A stretch of 64,000 nucleotides of DNA. It comes from DASQPR01 sp963836785 (GTDB lineage Bacteria > Actinomycetota > Actinomycetes > Mycobacteriales > Micromonosporaceae). The stretch is taken from the NCBI GenBank assembly GCA_963836785.1, contig CAWIKW010000001.1:809801-873800 (forward strand), read 5' to 3'. Under the pieces are notes generated by a model that did not search any database, was not told where the DNA came from, and saw only the letters and a program-made list of their open reading frames with translations. Below, in pieces: positions 46,239 through 55,566 of this stretch (positions are counted from its first letter, which is position 1; every line of letters begins with the position of its first letter). The position numbers and the translations under genes are program-made.

Positions 46239-46990
46239 TGCGGGGATGACCACCGATGTCGCCGGGTTATCTCGTACGACTGCGCGGTTGACCGCGCCCC
46301 GCTGCCCAGCGGTCTAGTGCACGCCACCGACCGCGGACTAGGTATCACCCACCTGGCAAGCAGGGGATCCGCGCCGTCCTGGCTGCTTGGGTTCACGCTG
46401 CTGGTGCGTGCCCCCCGCGTGCCCCAACTGCCGGCCACGGTCGGTCAGCCGCGGCTAAAGGCGGCCAACAACGGCGACCTAGACGCGCGCCACCGCTGAC
46501 CCGTGACCTGGGGTTATGGCCAAGAGTTTATGTGGGCACGGCTGGTTTCGAACCAGCGACCCCCGCTTGTAAGGCTCATTGGGCGGGTGGCGGGACGTTC
46601 GCGACTGTCCGCTGACTTGGCAAACGCCCGCGCCTTTGTCCGCGCTATGCTGCCGTGGTGTGCGGCCGTTGATGTCAGAAATGGATGTCAACGAAGAGGG
46701 CACGTGGTCGACCGCGGGGATGTCGGCTGACCCGTAGCTTGATCGGGCCCTGCCACGGCCGTAGCGGCGCGTGTCATGTCCGCTCCATGATCACCGGAAA
46801 CCGCTGCCAGCGCCAAGCGAGACGGTACGCATCCGAAGGAGCACGCCGGATCCTCTGCCCGGCCGGACTCAGCTTGGAAAGCCGGTGTCCGCGGCTCGGC
46901 GGCCAACCGTCAGTCGAAATCGCTATCGAGTCAGCCGTCGCGTTGGGTGTCAGCTGCGTGCCATGTGCGGTCCCTGTATCGTGCGGCGGC
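46239..46990. other. Intergenic with tRNA relic B
   Basis: About 750 bases with no accepted gene. It contains the tRNA-like relic at 46531-46577, which also generates spurious protein frames (for example ...WARLVSNQRPP...). Confidence 0.5.
46531..46577 (-). other. tRNA 3'-half relic B (attachment-site candidate)
   Basis: On the minus strand: anticodon-loop-like CTTACAA (46573-46567), 3' stem GCGGG, variable GGTC, T arm GCTGG TTCGAAA CCAGC, acceptor CGTGCCC and discriminator A. The 5' half (acceptor, D arm, 5' anticodon stem) is absent: the sequence before the loop cannot pair with GCGGG. The similarity starts at the anticodon loop, where tRNA-directed integrases usually cross over. Confidence 0.6.
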
Positions 46991-48079
46991 ATGGGAGCTG
47001 CCGTTGGCATCGATTTCGATGACATTCTCCGGGCGGTGCGGCCTGACACAAACTTGGAGGTCCGCCTCGACATCGTGACCGATTCGATGGTTGGGTCAGG
47101 TCTCGTTCAGGCGGTCGAACAGGCCGTCGACGTGGCCAATGATGCGCATGGTGATCCGGGCGATATGCATGAGGACACCTGGGCTGAGAGCGTTCAGTTG
47201 TCTAACGACGGTGCGTCGGTGGTGATGGTCGGCTGGAAGGACGAGGACACGCTGCGGTCCTGGCTGCAGGTTTTCGCTGGCGAGCTCGCTGTGGCAGGGA
47301 TCGCCGGTACGATCCGGACCACGCCCGTAACGACGCTGCCGGGGTCGTACACCTCACTTACTGTTTCGCGGCCGACCGCGTACGTCGCCTACGACGGCGT
47401 CATTACGCCGGACGACGATCGGGCGAGGGATTGGTGTGAACGGTGGGCAGAGTGGTCCAGGGCGTCAGGGGGCATCGGATATCTGAGTCGTGTCGCCTAT
47501 GATCAGCTTGCGCCAGAGGCCGGCGTGGGCGCGGCTTTGCACGGTTCGGTGCTGGGCGGTGCCGGCGCATCGTTTGCTTCCGTCTCTTATGTGGACGATG
47601 CGGGCGCGCGGCACGTGTCGGTTGGCGCGGATGGGCTAACGGTTGGGCAATGTTGGGATCTGGCCGGCTCGAGCCTGAATGCGGTCCGGGACGCACTCGT
47701 TGCGGTGGCCGATATCGCCCGCGTGGGGTTTATCGCGATGATCCCCGGCTGGGTGTATCTGTGGGAGTCGCGCAGGCTCGCACAACCGCCGCTGCCGACC
47801 ATGAAGCCAGCGCGCTTGCACCGACGACTGGAACTCTGGGACGACCACGTGCCGGACGCGCACGTCATGCAGCTGCTGACCGACCGGCACTTAGAACGGG
47901 TGGACGACCTGTCGGCGTGGCGGGTCAGCGAGGTAGCGAACAGACGTTTTCTGGTGGAGGCGGCCGACCCGGAACCGTGGCTCCGCGATGGCGGACCCGA
48001 CGAGTCGACTGTCACGCGAGCACGAGCCAGCTTCGGTCACTCCATCGTTGGCAGCGAGGATCCAGCGTCGGGACGATAA
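46991..48079 (+). CDS. Hypothetical protein (362 aa)
   Basis: 362 residues, soluble and acidic. No domain recognised. It begins MGAAVGIDFDDILRAVRPDT; the middle has DGASVVMVGWKDEDTLRSWL and the C-terminal third has VGFIAMIPGWVYLWESRRLA and a conserved-looking LELWDDHVPDAHVMQLLTDR. No signal peptide or TM helix. It opens the putative defence island, upstream of and convergent with the Mrr-type gene. The frame is open upstream to 46685 but without start support. Confidence 0.6.
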   Translation: MGAAVGIDFDDILRAVRPDTNLEVRLDIVTDSMVGSGLVQAVEQAVDVANDAHGDPGDMHEDTWAESVQLSNDGASVVMVGWKDEDTLRSWLQVFAGELAVAGIAGTIRTTPVTTLPGSYTSLTVSRPTAYVAYDGVITPDDDRARDWCERWAEWSRASGGIGYLSRVAYDQLAPEAGVGAALHGSVLGGAGASFASVSYVDDAGARHVSVGADGLTVGQCWDLAGSSLNAVRDALVAVADIARVGFIAMIPGWVYLWESRRLAQPPLPTMKPARLHRRLELWDDHVPDAHVMQLLTDRHLERVDDLSAWRVSEVANRRFLVEAADPEPWLRDGGPDESTVTRARASFGHSIVGSEDPASGR

Positions 48080-48279
48080 GAGATCGCTTCCGTGTCAGGG
48101 AACAACCGCCCGATGTGGACCTGCAGTGGAAAGGTGCGTGAGCTGTGACATTGGTCCATCGACGTCCGGCGACGTCCAGAGTGATCCTTCGTGGTTGTCA
48201 CTCAGTTTGACACTCACGTCGTTTGGTGCGGCATTGCCGAGCAGAGATCGAGGACGACTCTGGACCCCGATTTGGCTCT

Positions 48280-49797
48280 TCACGCGATTTCGGCCCGTTC
48301 CCAGTGCGGCGGAAGCTTCGGGAGGCTGATGAGGACGTCGAGGCCCAGGTGTTCGAGCAGGAGTGATTTCAGTTGGCGGCCTTCGATGATCTCGACTCTG
48401 CCATTGCGGGCTGCGAAGTCGCGGCTGGCTTTTCCGACCCATGACGTCGCGACGAGTACGCCTTTAGCGGCTGATTTGTCTTCCATGACGCCGGCGAGAG
48501 CGTGGACGGCTTCGAGTCCGACGATGTTGCTCCATCTCTTCGCTTGAATGATGCAGAGCCCACCTACGATCGGGTCGGGGTTGATGGCGACGCCGTCGAC
48601 GCCATCGTCCTTGGATCCTTGGGTGACCCATGACTTCATGCCCATGGCCTCGAAGAGTTGCCGGATGAGGTGTTCGAACTCGACCGGCTTGAGGCTGAGC
48701 AGATCGGGGCGGCTGTCGAGACCGGCGACCACATCCATCTCCTCGATGAATTTGTACTTGGATAGGTCGAATTCGAGAACGGGTCGCACTGCCTCCAGGT
48801 CGTAGGGGTGGGGCGACACGATCGCGTTGAGGTATCCGCGTAGGCACAGCACCGGGTCGAGTTCGGGCTCATCGAGTTGAATCTCCGCGAACGCCTCCCG
48901 GGTCGCGTGAGTGCTGATCAGTAGTGGCCGGATCGGTTTGCCAGTGGCTCGGTCCTTCGCAGAGACGTACCCGTTGAAGACGATTCCGTTCACGAGCGAC
49001 CCCGGTATCGCCTCGAACGCCTCCGCCAGGGTACGTAGCGCGACGCGGGCTATAAGGTCGGCGTACAGCTTCTTTATGTCGGCTTCGCGGCGTGACTCGG
49101 GCTGAACGGCGTCCTTGGACTTGACGTACCGGTAGGCGACGACGTTGGGGATCACGTCCTGGCGCGGCAATTCGTACTCGACGAGCAATTCACGTGCCTC
49201 AGGTCGAAACAATGCGGCGCAGGAGCCGCGCAGGCCATCGGGATAGTTCGACGCCGCCAAGCTTTCCTGAAGCACCGCGACCAGCGCATCTGAACCCAAT
49301 GACCGGAACGTGTCCTCGATGGCGGGCGAGCGTGTCACCAGGTCGCGGGTTCGATCGAGCAACAGCCTGCCGTAGCCGTCGACTTGCCGGCGCAGCGCCT
49401 CGGTCCGGAATTCGGCCTCGGCGATGCGTCGTTCGACTAACTGCCGCCGCTCTTGCGCGGTCAGCTGCTGACGTTCACGGTCGGCCGCCGCTTGCTGGCG
49501 CTGCGCGTCGCGGAGCATGGCGGCGTTTTGCCGTTCCGCAACTTTCTGCGCCTGTACCGCCTCGCGTTCGCGCTTCGCGGCCGCGGCGCGCTCGGCACTG
49601 TCCCGCAGCTGCGCTTCCCGCATCTTTTGTTTCGCTTGCGCCTGTTGCTTGGCCTGCTCACGCTTCAAGTCGGCTTCGATCTTGCGTGCATCGGCCTCGG
49701 ACTCCCGAGCCGCCTTGGCCTCGGCCTTCCGCTTCTCCAGCTTGGACTTCTGATGAGCCGCGTACAACTGCGCGACCATCGACTTGCGCTGAGCCAT
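48280..49797 (-). CDS. Mrr-type restriction endonuclease with long N-terminal coiled coil
   Basis: 505 residues. Residues 1-160 are a Gln/Glu/Arg/Lys/Ala-rich coiled coil (QRKSMVAQLYAAHQKSKLEK). A ~190-residue middle region is unassigned. The C-terminal ~110 residues are an Mrr_cat PD-(D/E)xK domain: LKPVEFEHLIRQLFEAMGMK, SKDDGVDGVA (metal Asp), LCIIQAKRW (QAK), AKGVLVATSWVGKASRDFA and GRVEIIEGRQLKSLL. Mrr enzymes cut modified DNA and no methylase is nearby, so a type IV role or another defence function is likely. Start ATG 49797 is at MAQRKSMVAQL; 24 more bases in frame lead to 49821. Confidence 0.8.
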   Translation of the reverse strand: MAQRKSMVAQLYAAHQKSKLEKRKAEAKAARESEADARKIEADLKREQAKQQAQAKQKMREAQLRDSAERAAAAKREREAVQAQKVAERQNAAMLRDAQRQQAAADRERQQLTAQERRQLVERRIAEAEFRTEALRRQVDGYGRLLLDRTRDLVTRSPAIEDTFRSLGSDALVAVLQESLAASNYPDGLRGSCAALFRPEARELLVEYELPRQDVIPNVVAYRYVKSKDAVQPESRREADIKKLYADLIARVALRTLAEAFEAIPGSLVNGIVFNGYVSAKDRATGKPIRPLLISTHATREAFAEIQLDEPELDPVLCLRGYLNAIVSPHPYDLEAVRPVLEFDLSKYKFIEEMDVVAGLDSRPDLLSLKPVEFEHLIRQLFEAMGMKSWVTQGSKDDGVDGVAINPDPIVGGLCIIQAKRWSNIVGLEAVHALAGVMEDKSAAKGVLVATSWVGKASRDFAARNGRVEIIEGRQLKSLLLEHLGLDVLISLPKLPPHWERAEIA

Positions 49798-50029
49798 CGA
49801 GAGCTCCCGTCGACCGGCCAACCGTCGCGCCCGCTACGGACCGAACAGGCGATGATGCTAACGGTAATCGACGGCGATGGATGTTTCTAGGCTGCTCGGG
49901 CGAACCTCGCGATCGGCGGCTTCGTGTTCGTGCTCGCGTTGTTTGCCGTAGCGCTGACGTCGTGGGTTCTCGCGGTGGACGGTCGTGCGGGTCGGTTCCG
50001 GGCTTCCCCAATGCGTGTTGGGGTATCAG

Positions 50030-51879
50030 TCAGAACGCCTGGCTGGCGGTGTCAATGACCCGAGTTCCGCCAGACTGGTTTTGCGCTGAGTCTTGGGCAT
50101 GTTTGGCGCGAACTGCATCTATAACTACCGCCTGCAGAGCGTCTTGACGGGCGCCATCGAGGTACCTCGCGGTCCACGTGCCTGGCGCCTCGATCATTGC
50201 GATTATTCCGGCGATATCTCCACCAAAGCACTCTGGTGCACCCCGAGCAATCTGTGTCACGGTCGCCTGGGTCAGACGGTCTGCCTTAGCGAGCAAGCGC
50301 ATAGCTTCGACTCGCGCCAGCCAATTCGAGGCGTCGGACGCGGCAACGCGCTCGGCCTCGGCCATCACCGTTCTGTGAACCAGATCGCTACGCCGACTGA
50401 GAACGCGGTAAACCCACGCCCGCTCCCAGTCGAGCAGATGTTTCTTGGTGGTCAGTGCGTACTGACAGGCGGCAATGACCTTCTCGGGCTCAGTTGAGAT
50501 CAGGGCGAGCATGTAGTTCGCCAGATCTTGTACTTCGTCCGGTCGTTTCACCAACAGTTCGCCGAGCCAGGGAAGGGCGGCTGGAGACTTGGCCCGCGCG
50601 AGCCGGCGAATACAGAACGTCAGACGGGCGTGGGCCAGCTTCGGGGGCAGCTGCTCCCGTGGGGTTGTACTCATGAGATCGGTCAACATCTCGACCACAA
50701 TCTCGATCGGTTTAGGCGTAAGAGATGGGGCAAGCGCGAGCAGCAATTCGGGAAGCTCGACGGTGTGGTGATAGAAGAACCGCCATTGCATATCCTCGTC
50801 GACGCCAGCGGCCTCGGCCGCCGCCGCCAGCTCCTCCTCCGTAGCTTCGATGAGGGCCCGCTCACGTGCGTCTTGCATGCGCTGGCGAAACAGGGCGGAT
50901 GCCCGATCGACATCATCTAGGACACGACTATATTGCGCGAGCGACTCGACGGAGAGCTTTCCAGCGCTCAAGAGTAAGCCGTGCCGTCTTAGTGCTTGTT
51001 CGAGTTCGAACACGGCCGCAAGAGCTGCCGGGTATGAGTTTGTCCAAATTCGATAATCGTCCCCATGCCGCCAAAACCGAAGGCCAGTGCGTTGCAGCGT
51101 GCTATCGACGGGTGCGAGATACACAGTCGCCAATGCGTCTGACGTCTCCACCCCTGTGGCAGGCCTCGGTTATTGTGCATAAGCTCGCCGAGATGTTCGT
51201 TGATTGCATTCCGCGTGCTGGCGGATACTCCCGCATCAGCCAGTATCAACAACAGCCTCTCGTGGTCAACCGACTCGTAGAAGCCTGCGACATCGGCTGA
51301 GACGACGTGCCCGCCACCCATCTCAACTGGTCCGCGTTCAAATTTGTCCCATGCCGGCTTCGACTCATTCGCCCTGGGCCAAATTAGACTTTCCTCGGAG
51401 ACGAGGTGTCGCGTGATCCTTGGACGTGCGATTTCTACGAGGGCCTCAAACACGACCCTATCTTTCAATGCAAGAATAGCGGCCGGACGGGTTGACAATT
51501 GGCGTTTCGGAACTGGAACCGACGCTGCGACTCCACATCGGTACTGACCAGTGGATGTACGCGCGTGAAGGCCCTCGGTGAATCGGGCTGCAATTCGACC
51601 GGCGACCTTGTCATCTTCTCGCGGAGGAAGCATATCGTTCGCACGTTCGACTCGCCCAAGCGCGGCTTTCAACTGGTCAACTGTGAGAGCGCGAACCCCG
51701 TCGATGATGGTCAACCTGTCTCCGTCCGTCACCAAGGTGCTAGTACCGATCCAAGCTCTGCCGTCGTCGGCTGACCGCGCCACCGTCGCTTGCGTTTGGC
51801 CCGCTGTCAAGCGGATCCGGGCAGCCGCAGCCCTCGACGGTTTCAGGGCCAGAGCTAGCGGAGCGTTGACCTCGGTCAA
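50030..51879 (-). pseudogene. Defence-like (UG/Abi-type) reverse transcriptase, split by one missing base
   Basis: Two overlapping minus-strand frames make one protein of about 616 residues. The first part (TTG 51879) gives CGVAASVPVPKRQLSTRPAA, LALKDRVVFEALVEIARP, SADVAGFYESVDHERLLLIL (metal Asp motif) and NNRGLPQG. The second gives VETSDALATVYLAPVDSTLQ, then FRWRHGDDYRIW-like FWRHGDDYRIWTNS (the xxDD site is HGDD) and a ~330-residue alpha-helical region (for example DLANYMLALISTEPEKVIAA). Inserting one G in the GGGG run at 51151-51154 joins them at GLPQG-VETSD. Helical C-terminal repeats are typical of Abi/UG defence reverse transcriptases. It could be a decayed gene, a frameshifting gene or a sequence error. 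Confidence 0.8.
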
Positions 51880-52440
51880 TGCGAACTGTCCGATTCGCGG
51901 TCATGTTGCCACAGGTTGCGCCGACGGGTTGGACTGGGCCTCCGTCGTTGCTTGGTCGATCGCCCAGACGGCTGCTGAATGGCCGGACTCGATGACGCGA
52001 CGCGACCAACTCGCGAGCGCCAGGTCACAAATCCCGATTCGACGCAAGGAGCACGCCACGACAGTGCGAACAGCCGAGGCTTCAACGGGCACAAGTTGTT
52101 GCGCCCTGCGATCACACATACGAGGACGGCGCCACAGCCTGAGCGCTTGCGGAAGCCGCCACAGGACCTCTTGTGCCGTGCGACCCCGACCAGACTCTTG
52201 CTATCCTTGCGCAGCCGGCCGGAATGACATCACCGACCTCAACAACGCGCACCGAGCCGCGGCGACTTAACGGCTATGCGCGTGTCCGCCGTGGAACAGC
52301 TCGTGGGGAACGGGGCCGAACCGATGCCTGCATATGACAGGTCCAGTCAGGAAGCGTCCATTACGCATAGATGTCAAACCCAATCCGAGCAACTTGTTGA
52401 TGAGCAGTCCGACCTGATCGTCCTAAGAGGATCGCGATTC
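51880..52440. other. Intergenic upstream of the reverse transcriptase
   Basis: 560 bases. A 72-residue minus-strand frame (51901-52119, MCDRRAQQLVPVEASAVRTV) is in the same frame as the reverse transcriptase and ends in TGA 21 bases before its TTG start. It could be a small upstream gene or a lost N-terminal extension. If this locus makes a non-coding RNA template, as several defence reverse transcriptases do, this is where I would look; I see no clear repeat. Confidence 0.4.
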
Positions 52441-54168
52441 CTACTGGTTAGCGGCGACGAACTCCCGAACCTCTCGCATGAGGTCGTGCGCCTCCTGGGA
52501 GGTCCTGAATAATTCCTGCTCAAGCACTTTCCGCAGCCACTCTTGCTTGTTCCCGGAGACATCCGAGTGGAAGCGTTCGAGTTCGCCCACGGGCAAAATA
52601 AACAGGCCGACCAACTTGCTAGCGGCCAGGATGCTGTTGAAGGCGGCCGTCGGGTCGCCGGTGTCGATGGCTCCCGCGCCCTTGCGCTTTATCTGCCTCC
52701 AGCCGGACTCGGACTTGATGAGTTCACCAATGCGGTCGAGCTCAGATTTAGCAAAGTGAGGATCGGCCGAGCCATCGAGGACGGCACGCATTTCCGTTCT
52801 AACCTTCGCTCTTTCCGGTGTTGCGCTGTGATTCTTTACGGAGCTCTCGAGCACGTTGTAGCTCGCCTGGATGGACGGAAAATTGCCGCCCATCGCCTCG
52901 AATAGGTCCTGGAACTTGGCTTTGTCGGCCAAGATATCGATGTCGGCGACGATTGCGGTCGGAACGGCAGCATCAAGTGCTTGGTGCGCCCGTTTGAACC
53001 GGTCCTTGCCGCCACATTGAGCAAACAATAGATCCGACGCATTGAGGCCGTCTGTGTCTTCAACGTGACCAAGGGTCGCCGAGTAGTACGTGCAATCCGA
53101 TTCAGCTTCGCAGACGACCACCCCCTTGTAGAAGATGCCGTCCATGATTTTCGAGTACCGTAATAGCGGGTCGCGATAGAGCGACTTAATTGAGTCGGGA
53201 TCTACCTGCGCGACGCGGTTCTCGTGGTCGCTTGGGCGGGTGAGTCGGACAACGGAGACATCAGCGTCATCCTTAGAAGCGTTTATGACGCCTTGCACAA
53301 AGTCGTCGCTGTGGGTGGCGACGATTACCTGCGGGCCGCCATCACGGCTCATCTCAGCAACGACTTCTCCTAGAAGCCGTGCTTGCGGCGGGTGCAGGAA
53401 AGTCTCCGGTTCATCGAGCAGCACAATGTCGTAGGTGCCAGTCGCGAGAGTCAGTATTGTTCCCATGAACGCCAGCATCCCCGAACCCTGTGCTGCGAGA
53501 AGCGGCAGTTTCATGACTTCGTCGAGATAGTTCGACTTGACACCCATTTGAGGCTCGTCGGCGGTCACTTCACCGATGTGCAGGTGGACGTTTGCCCCGG
53601 CGTGCCGGTTGACCAAGAGCCTCCTGCCAAAGGCTCGTTGCATATATATGTCGATTTTCTTCTCGAGTTCGCGATCCTCCCACAGCTGTTGCATTGGCGA
53701 GCGCGCAGGATTGGCCATCAGATCGGGAAGCCCCTGGCTCGCGAGTACGCCGCCACGTCCTTCCGGACCCATCAACAGCATCATGCTTCCCGCCAGCGCA
53801 CCAAACCTGTCGCTTCTTGACTGAAGGCCGACGACGACGCTTTGGGGTATAGCAGTGCCGTTGGGGAACACGAACGTTGGTTGATAGTACGTGCCCTGAG
53901 GAAAGATGCCAGGCGCGAAGAGCTTGGCTCGCTCATTGATCAACACCGTGAACTCGTCGGCGGCTGGCATTTGAACCACGACAGAGCTGACGGGGCCGAC
54001 GACTGGAAGCTGTTGCGTGCCAGGTTCGGTCGCAATCTCTCGGTGAATGCCAACGAGAATGGCGCTCTTTCCGACGTTGTTCGGTCCGACAATTAGAGTG
54101 ACGTGTTCGCTCGCGAGAATGGCCTGGCCGACCGTCGTCAGGTTGATGGTGTTCACCTTCGGGTTCAC
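52441..54168 (-). CDS. OLD-family ATPase with Toprim nuclease domain
   Basis: 575 residues. SMC/ABC-type ATPase: Walker A LIVGPNNVGKSAI (residues ~28-36), an ATPase signature region LAAQGSGMLAFMGTILTLAT, Walker B DIVLLDEPETFLHPPQARLL and VIVATHSDDF. A Toprim domain follows: GVVVCEAESDCTYYSA (metal Glu) and AIVADIDILADKAKFQDLF (DxD). This is the plan of OLD nucleases and the GajA subunit of Gabija. No helicase partner (GajB) is adjacent, so it is better called an OLD-like nuclease. It may defend against phage together with neighbours. It starts at GTG 54168 and is lower in GC than its surroundings. Confidence 0.85.
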   Translation of the reverse strand: MNPKVNTINLTTVGQAILASEHVTLIVGPNNVGKSAILVGIHREIATEPGTQQLPVVGPVSSVVVQMPAADEFTVLINERAKLFAPGIFPQGTYYQPTFVFPNGTAIPQSVVVGLQSRSDRFGALAGSMMLLMGPEGRGGVLASQGLPDLMANPARSPMQQLWEDRELEKKIDIYMQRAFGRRLLVNRHAGANVHLHIGEVTADEPQMGVKSNYLDEVMKLPLLAAQGSGMLAFMGTILTLATGTYDIVLLDEPETFLHPPQARLLGEVVAEMSRDGGPQVIVATHSDDFVQGVINASKDDADVSVVRLTRPSDHENRVAQVDPDSIKSLYRDPLLRYSKIMDGIFYKGVVVCEAESDCTYYSATLGHVEDTDGLNASDLLFAQCGGKDRFKRAHQALDAAVPTAIVADIDILADKAKFQDLFEAMGGNFPSIQASYNVLESSVKNHSATPERAKVRTEMRAVLDGSADPHFAKSELDRIGELIKSESGWRQIKRKGAGAIDTGDPTAAFNSILAASKLVGLFILPVGELERFHSDVSGNKQEWLRKVLEQELFRTSQEAHDLMREVREFVAANQ

Positions 54169-54202
54169 CCTGAGGACTCTATAACCAAATATCCGAACGG
54201 CA

Positions 54203-54232
54203 TTGACGCGTAGGCGTCACCGCTCGTACGCC
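54203..54232. repeat. 30-bp direct repeat, left copy
   Basis: A 30-base sequence matching 62534-62563 with one mismatch (position 8). It includes the near-palindrome GACGCGTAGGCGTC. It sits between the OLD gene start and the lipoprotein stop. Confidence 0.75.
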
Positions 54233-54522
54233 TAGTTGAGCGTCAGTGGTCCCTGGACGCACGTGGGTGTGCGCCTGCCACTTGCACAGTCGGCATTTGT
54301 GTAGGCAGTCCAGTCCGACCGAAGGGCGGCGACGGGCTTACGGAGCAAGTCGGCGTACTGGCTGACCGTTGCTACCACCGAGTGCTGAGACGGCGTTGCG
54401 GTAAGGACGGTGGACGTGGGTGGGTCAGCCGGCGGGCTGGACGTGACGGCGGGGCGATGCGAGGCGCAGCCGGCCAGGAGCACGCAGAGTACCGCCGCGA
54501 TCGCGGCGACGGCAGCCTTCAC
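54232..54522 (-). CDS. Small lipoprotein (96 aa)
   Basis: 96 residues with an N-terminal signal and lipobox (AAIAAVLCVLLAGCASHR), so Cys19 is the likely lipidation site. A Pro/Ser/Thr linker precedes a short folded part (VVATVSQYADLLRKPVAALR, ADCASGRRTPTCVQ) that has two cysteines. It is short for a lipoprotein of unknown family, and its stop codon abuts the 30-bp direct repeat, so the C-terminus could have been truncated by recombination. Function unknown. Confidence 0.65.
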   Translation of the reverse strand: MKAAVAAIAAVLCVLLAGCASHRPAVTSSPPADPPTSTVLTATPSQHSVVATVSQYADLLRKPVAALRSDWTAYTNADCASGRRTPTCVQGPLTLN

Positions 54523-54816
54523 CCGGGTTCCTCTCCAGTCGTCGCGTTATTTGGCGACCGGACCGTACCAGTTGCCGCGCGCACTGTGCCGCCCCGTAAG
54601 TCACGATGTCCTGGTCACGTCAGGCGACCTTCGCATTACGAGATCAAGTAGGCGACCTCCGCAACTTGGATAAGTTCCGCTGGGGCTGCGCAAACACCTG
54701 CTGGCATCTCTCAGCATCGACGGTCGCAGTCCAACCTCTTGAGGACTGAACAAGGACCGCCGACGATTGGTGGACGCTGCCAGGTCGGTCAACGTCGGAC
54801 GAGCGCTTGTGCATCG

Positions 54817-55566
54817 CTAACCGGTCTTGTTTGGGCGTATCCCGGGGCCGGAGACGAAGGCCAGGTGCAGGATGGCCATACCCCACGCACCGTCCGCGTG
54901 GATGTCTCGACCGTCGCCGAGGAACTGGTATCCGGTGAACTGGTGGGTGTGGGGATCAATGATGATCTCCTGGGTTCCGCCGGTGCCGGTAAACAGGAAG
55001 CCGGTGCCAGGCCGGTCGGCCACATCGGTGGCGTGTTCGTGAGCAGTGACCCCTGTGATCGCGCCGAGGGCGTGGTAGATGCGCGCGGCCGCCTCGGGCG
55101 GCATGAGGTAGCTCTGGAACAGTTCGCCGATCAGCTCAACTGCGTGTCCTGGGCGCCATGGGCGTGCTCTGGTGACGGGGGTTTTGCCCAGTAGGGCGAC
55201 GAGGGCGCGTGGCTTGCTGGGCAGCAAGCTCAGGGAGTCGTAGCTGATCGCTGGCTGAGTGATTGCCTTTGTCATGATTGTGCCGGAGGGGGTGACCGGC
55301 CACATCCATGCGCCGACCTCCAGCTGTCCGTCGATGTAGGCGCCGGCCGCGGTGTTGTCGGCGGTGGCCCAGCGTTCGACAGTCACCGGGCTGGCCGCGT
55401 TAGCCGGTGTGGCAACGACAACGGACTTCCGGTATATCCACTGGGATGCGGTGACGGCCGGGCCAGACAGCGCCGCCGCCGCGGCCCGACTGGCCAGTAT
55501 CTTCGCAGTCAGGCGTGGTGGCTTGCCGCTGGACGACGTTGAGCTTTCTGGCGAGAGGTCGTCCAT
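54817..55566 (-). CDS. CU044_5270-like extracytoplasmic protein, N-terminal TM missing
   Basis: 249 residues. The body has the pattern of actinobacterial CU044_5270-type proteins: QWIYRKSVVVATPANAAS, VTVERWATADNTAAGAYIDG, SYDSLSLLPSKPRALVALLG, AARIYHALGAITGV and GGTQEIIIDPHTHQFTGYQF. Family members usually have a TM helix before this region and lie next to an ECF sigma factor; here the N-terminus (MDDLSPESSTSSSGKPPRLT) has no helix and no sigma gene adjoins. ATG 55566 has GGAG upstream. It may be a rearranged or orphan copy. Confidence 0.6.
   Translation of the reverse strand: MDDLSPESSTSSSGKPPRLTAKILASRAAAAALSGPAVTASQWIYRKSVVVATPANAASPVTVERWATADNTAAGAYIDGQLEVGAWMWPVTPSGTIMTKAITQPAISYDSLSLLPSKPRALVALLGKTPVTRARPWRPGHAVELIGELFQSYLMPPEAAARIYHALGAITGVTAHEHATDVADRPGTGFLFTGTGGTQEIIIDPHTHQFTGYQFLGDGRDIHADGAWGMAILHLAFVSGPGIRPNKTG

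Noticed and set aside
45393..46499. 368-residue plus-strand open frame antisense to the phosphotransferase gene
   Set aside because: No domain; mirror of the APH-like gene, whose catalytic motif is on the other strand.
46531..46577. Complete tRNA gene
   Set aside because: Only the 3' half is present; no D arm or 5' acceptor strand pairs with it.
52441..54168. Gabija system (GajA)
   Set aside because: The domain plan fits, but no UvrD-like GajB gene lies next to it, so only an OLD-like nuclease is claimed.
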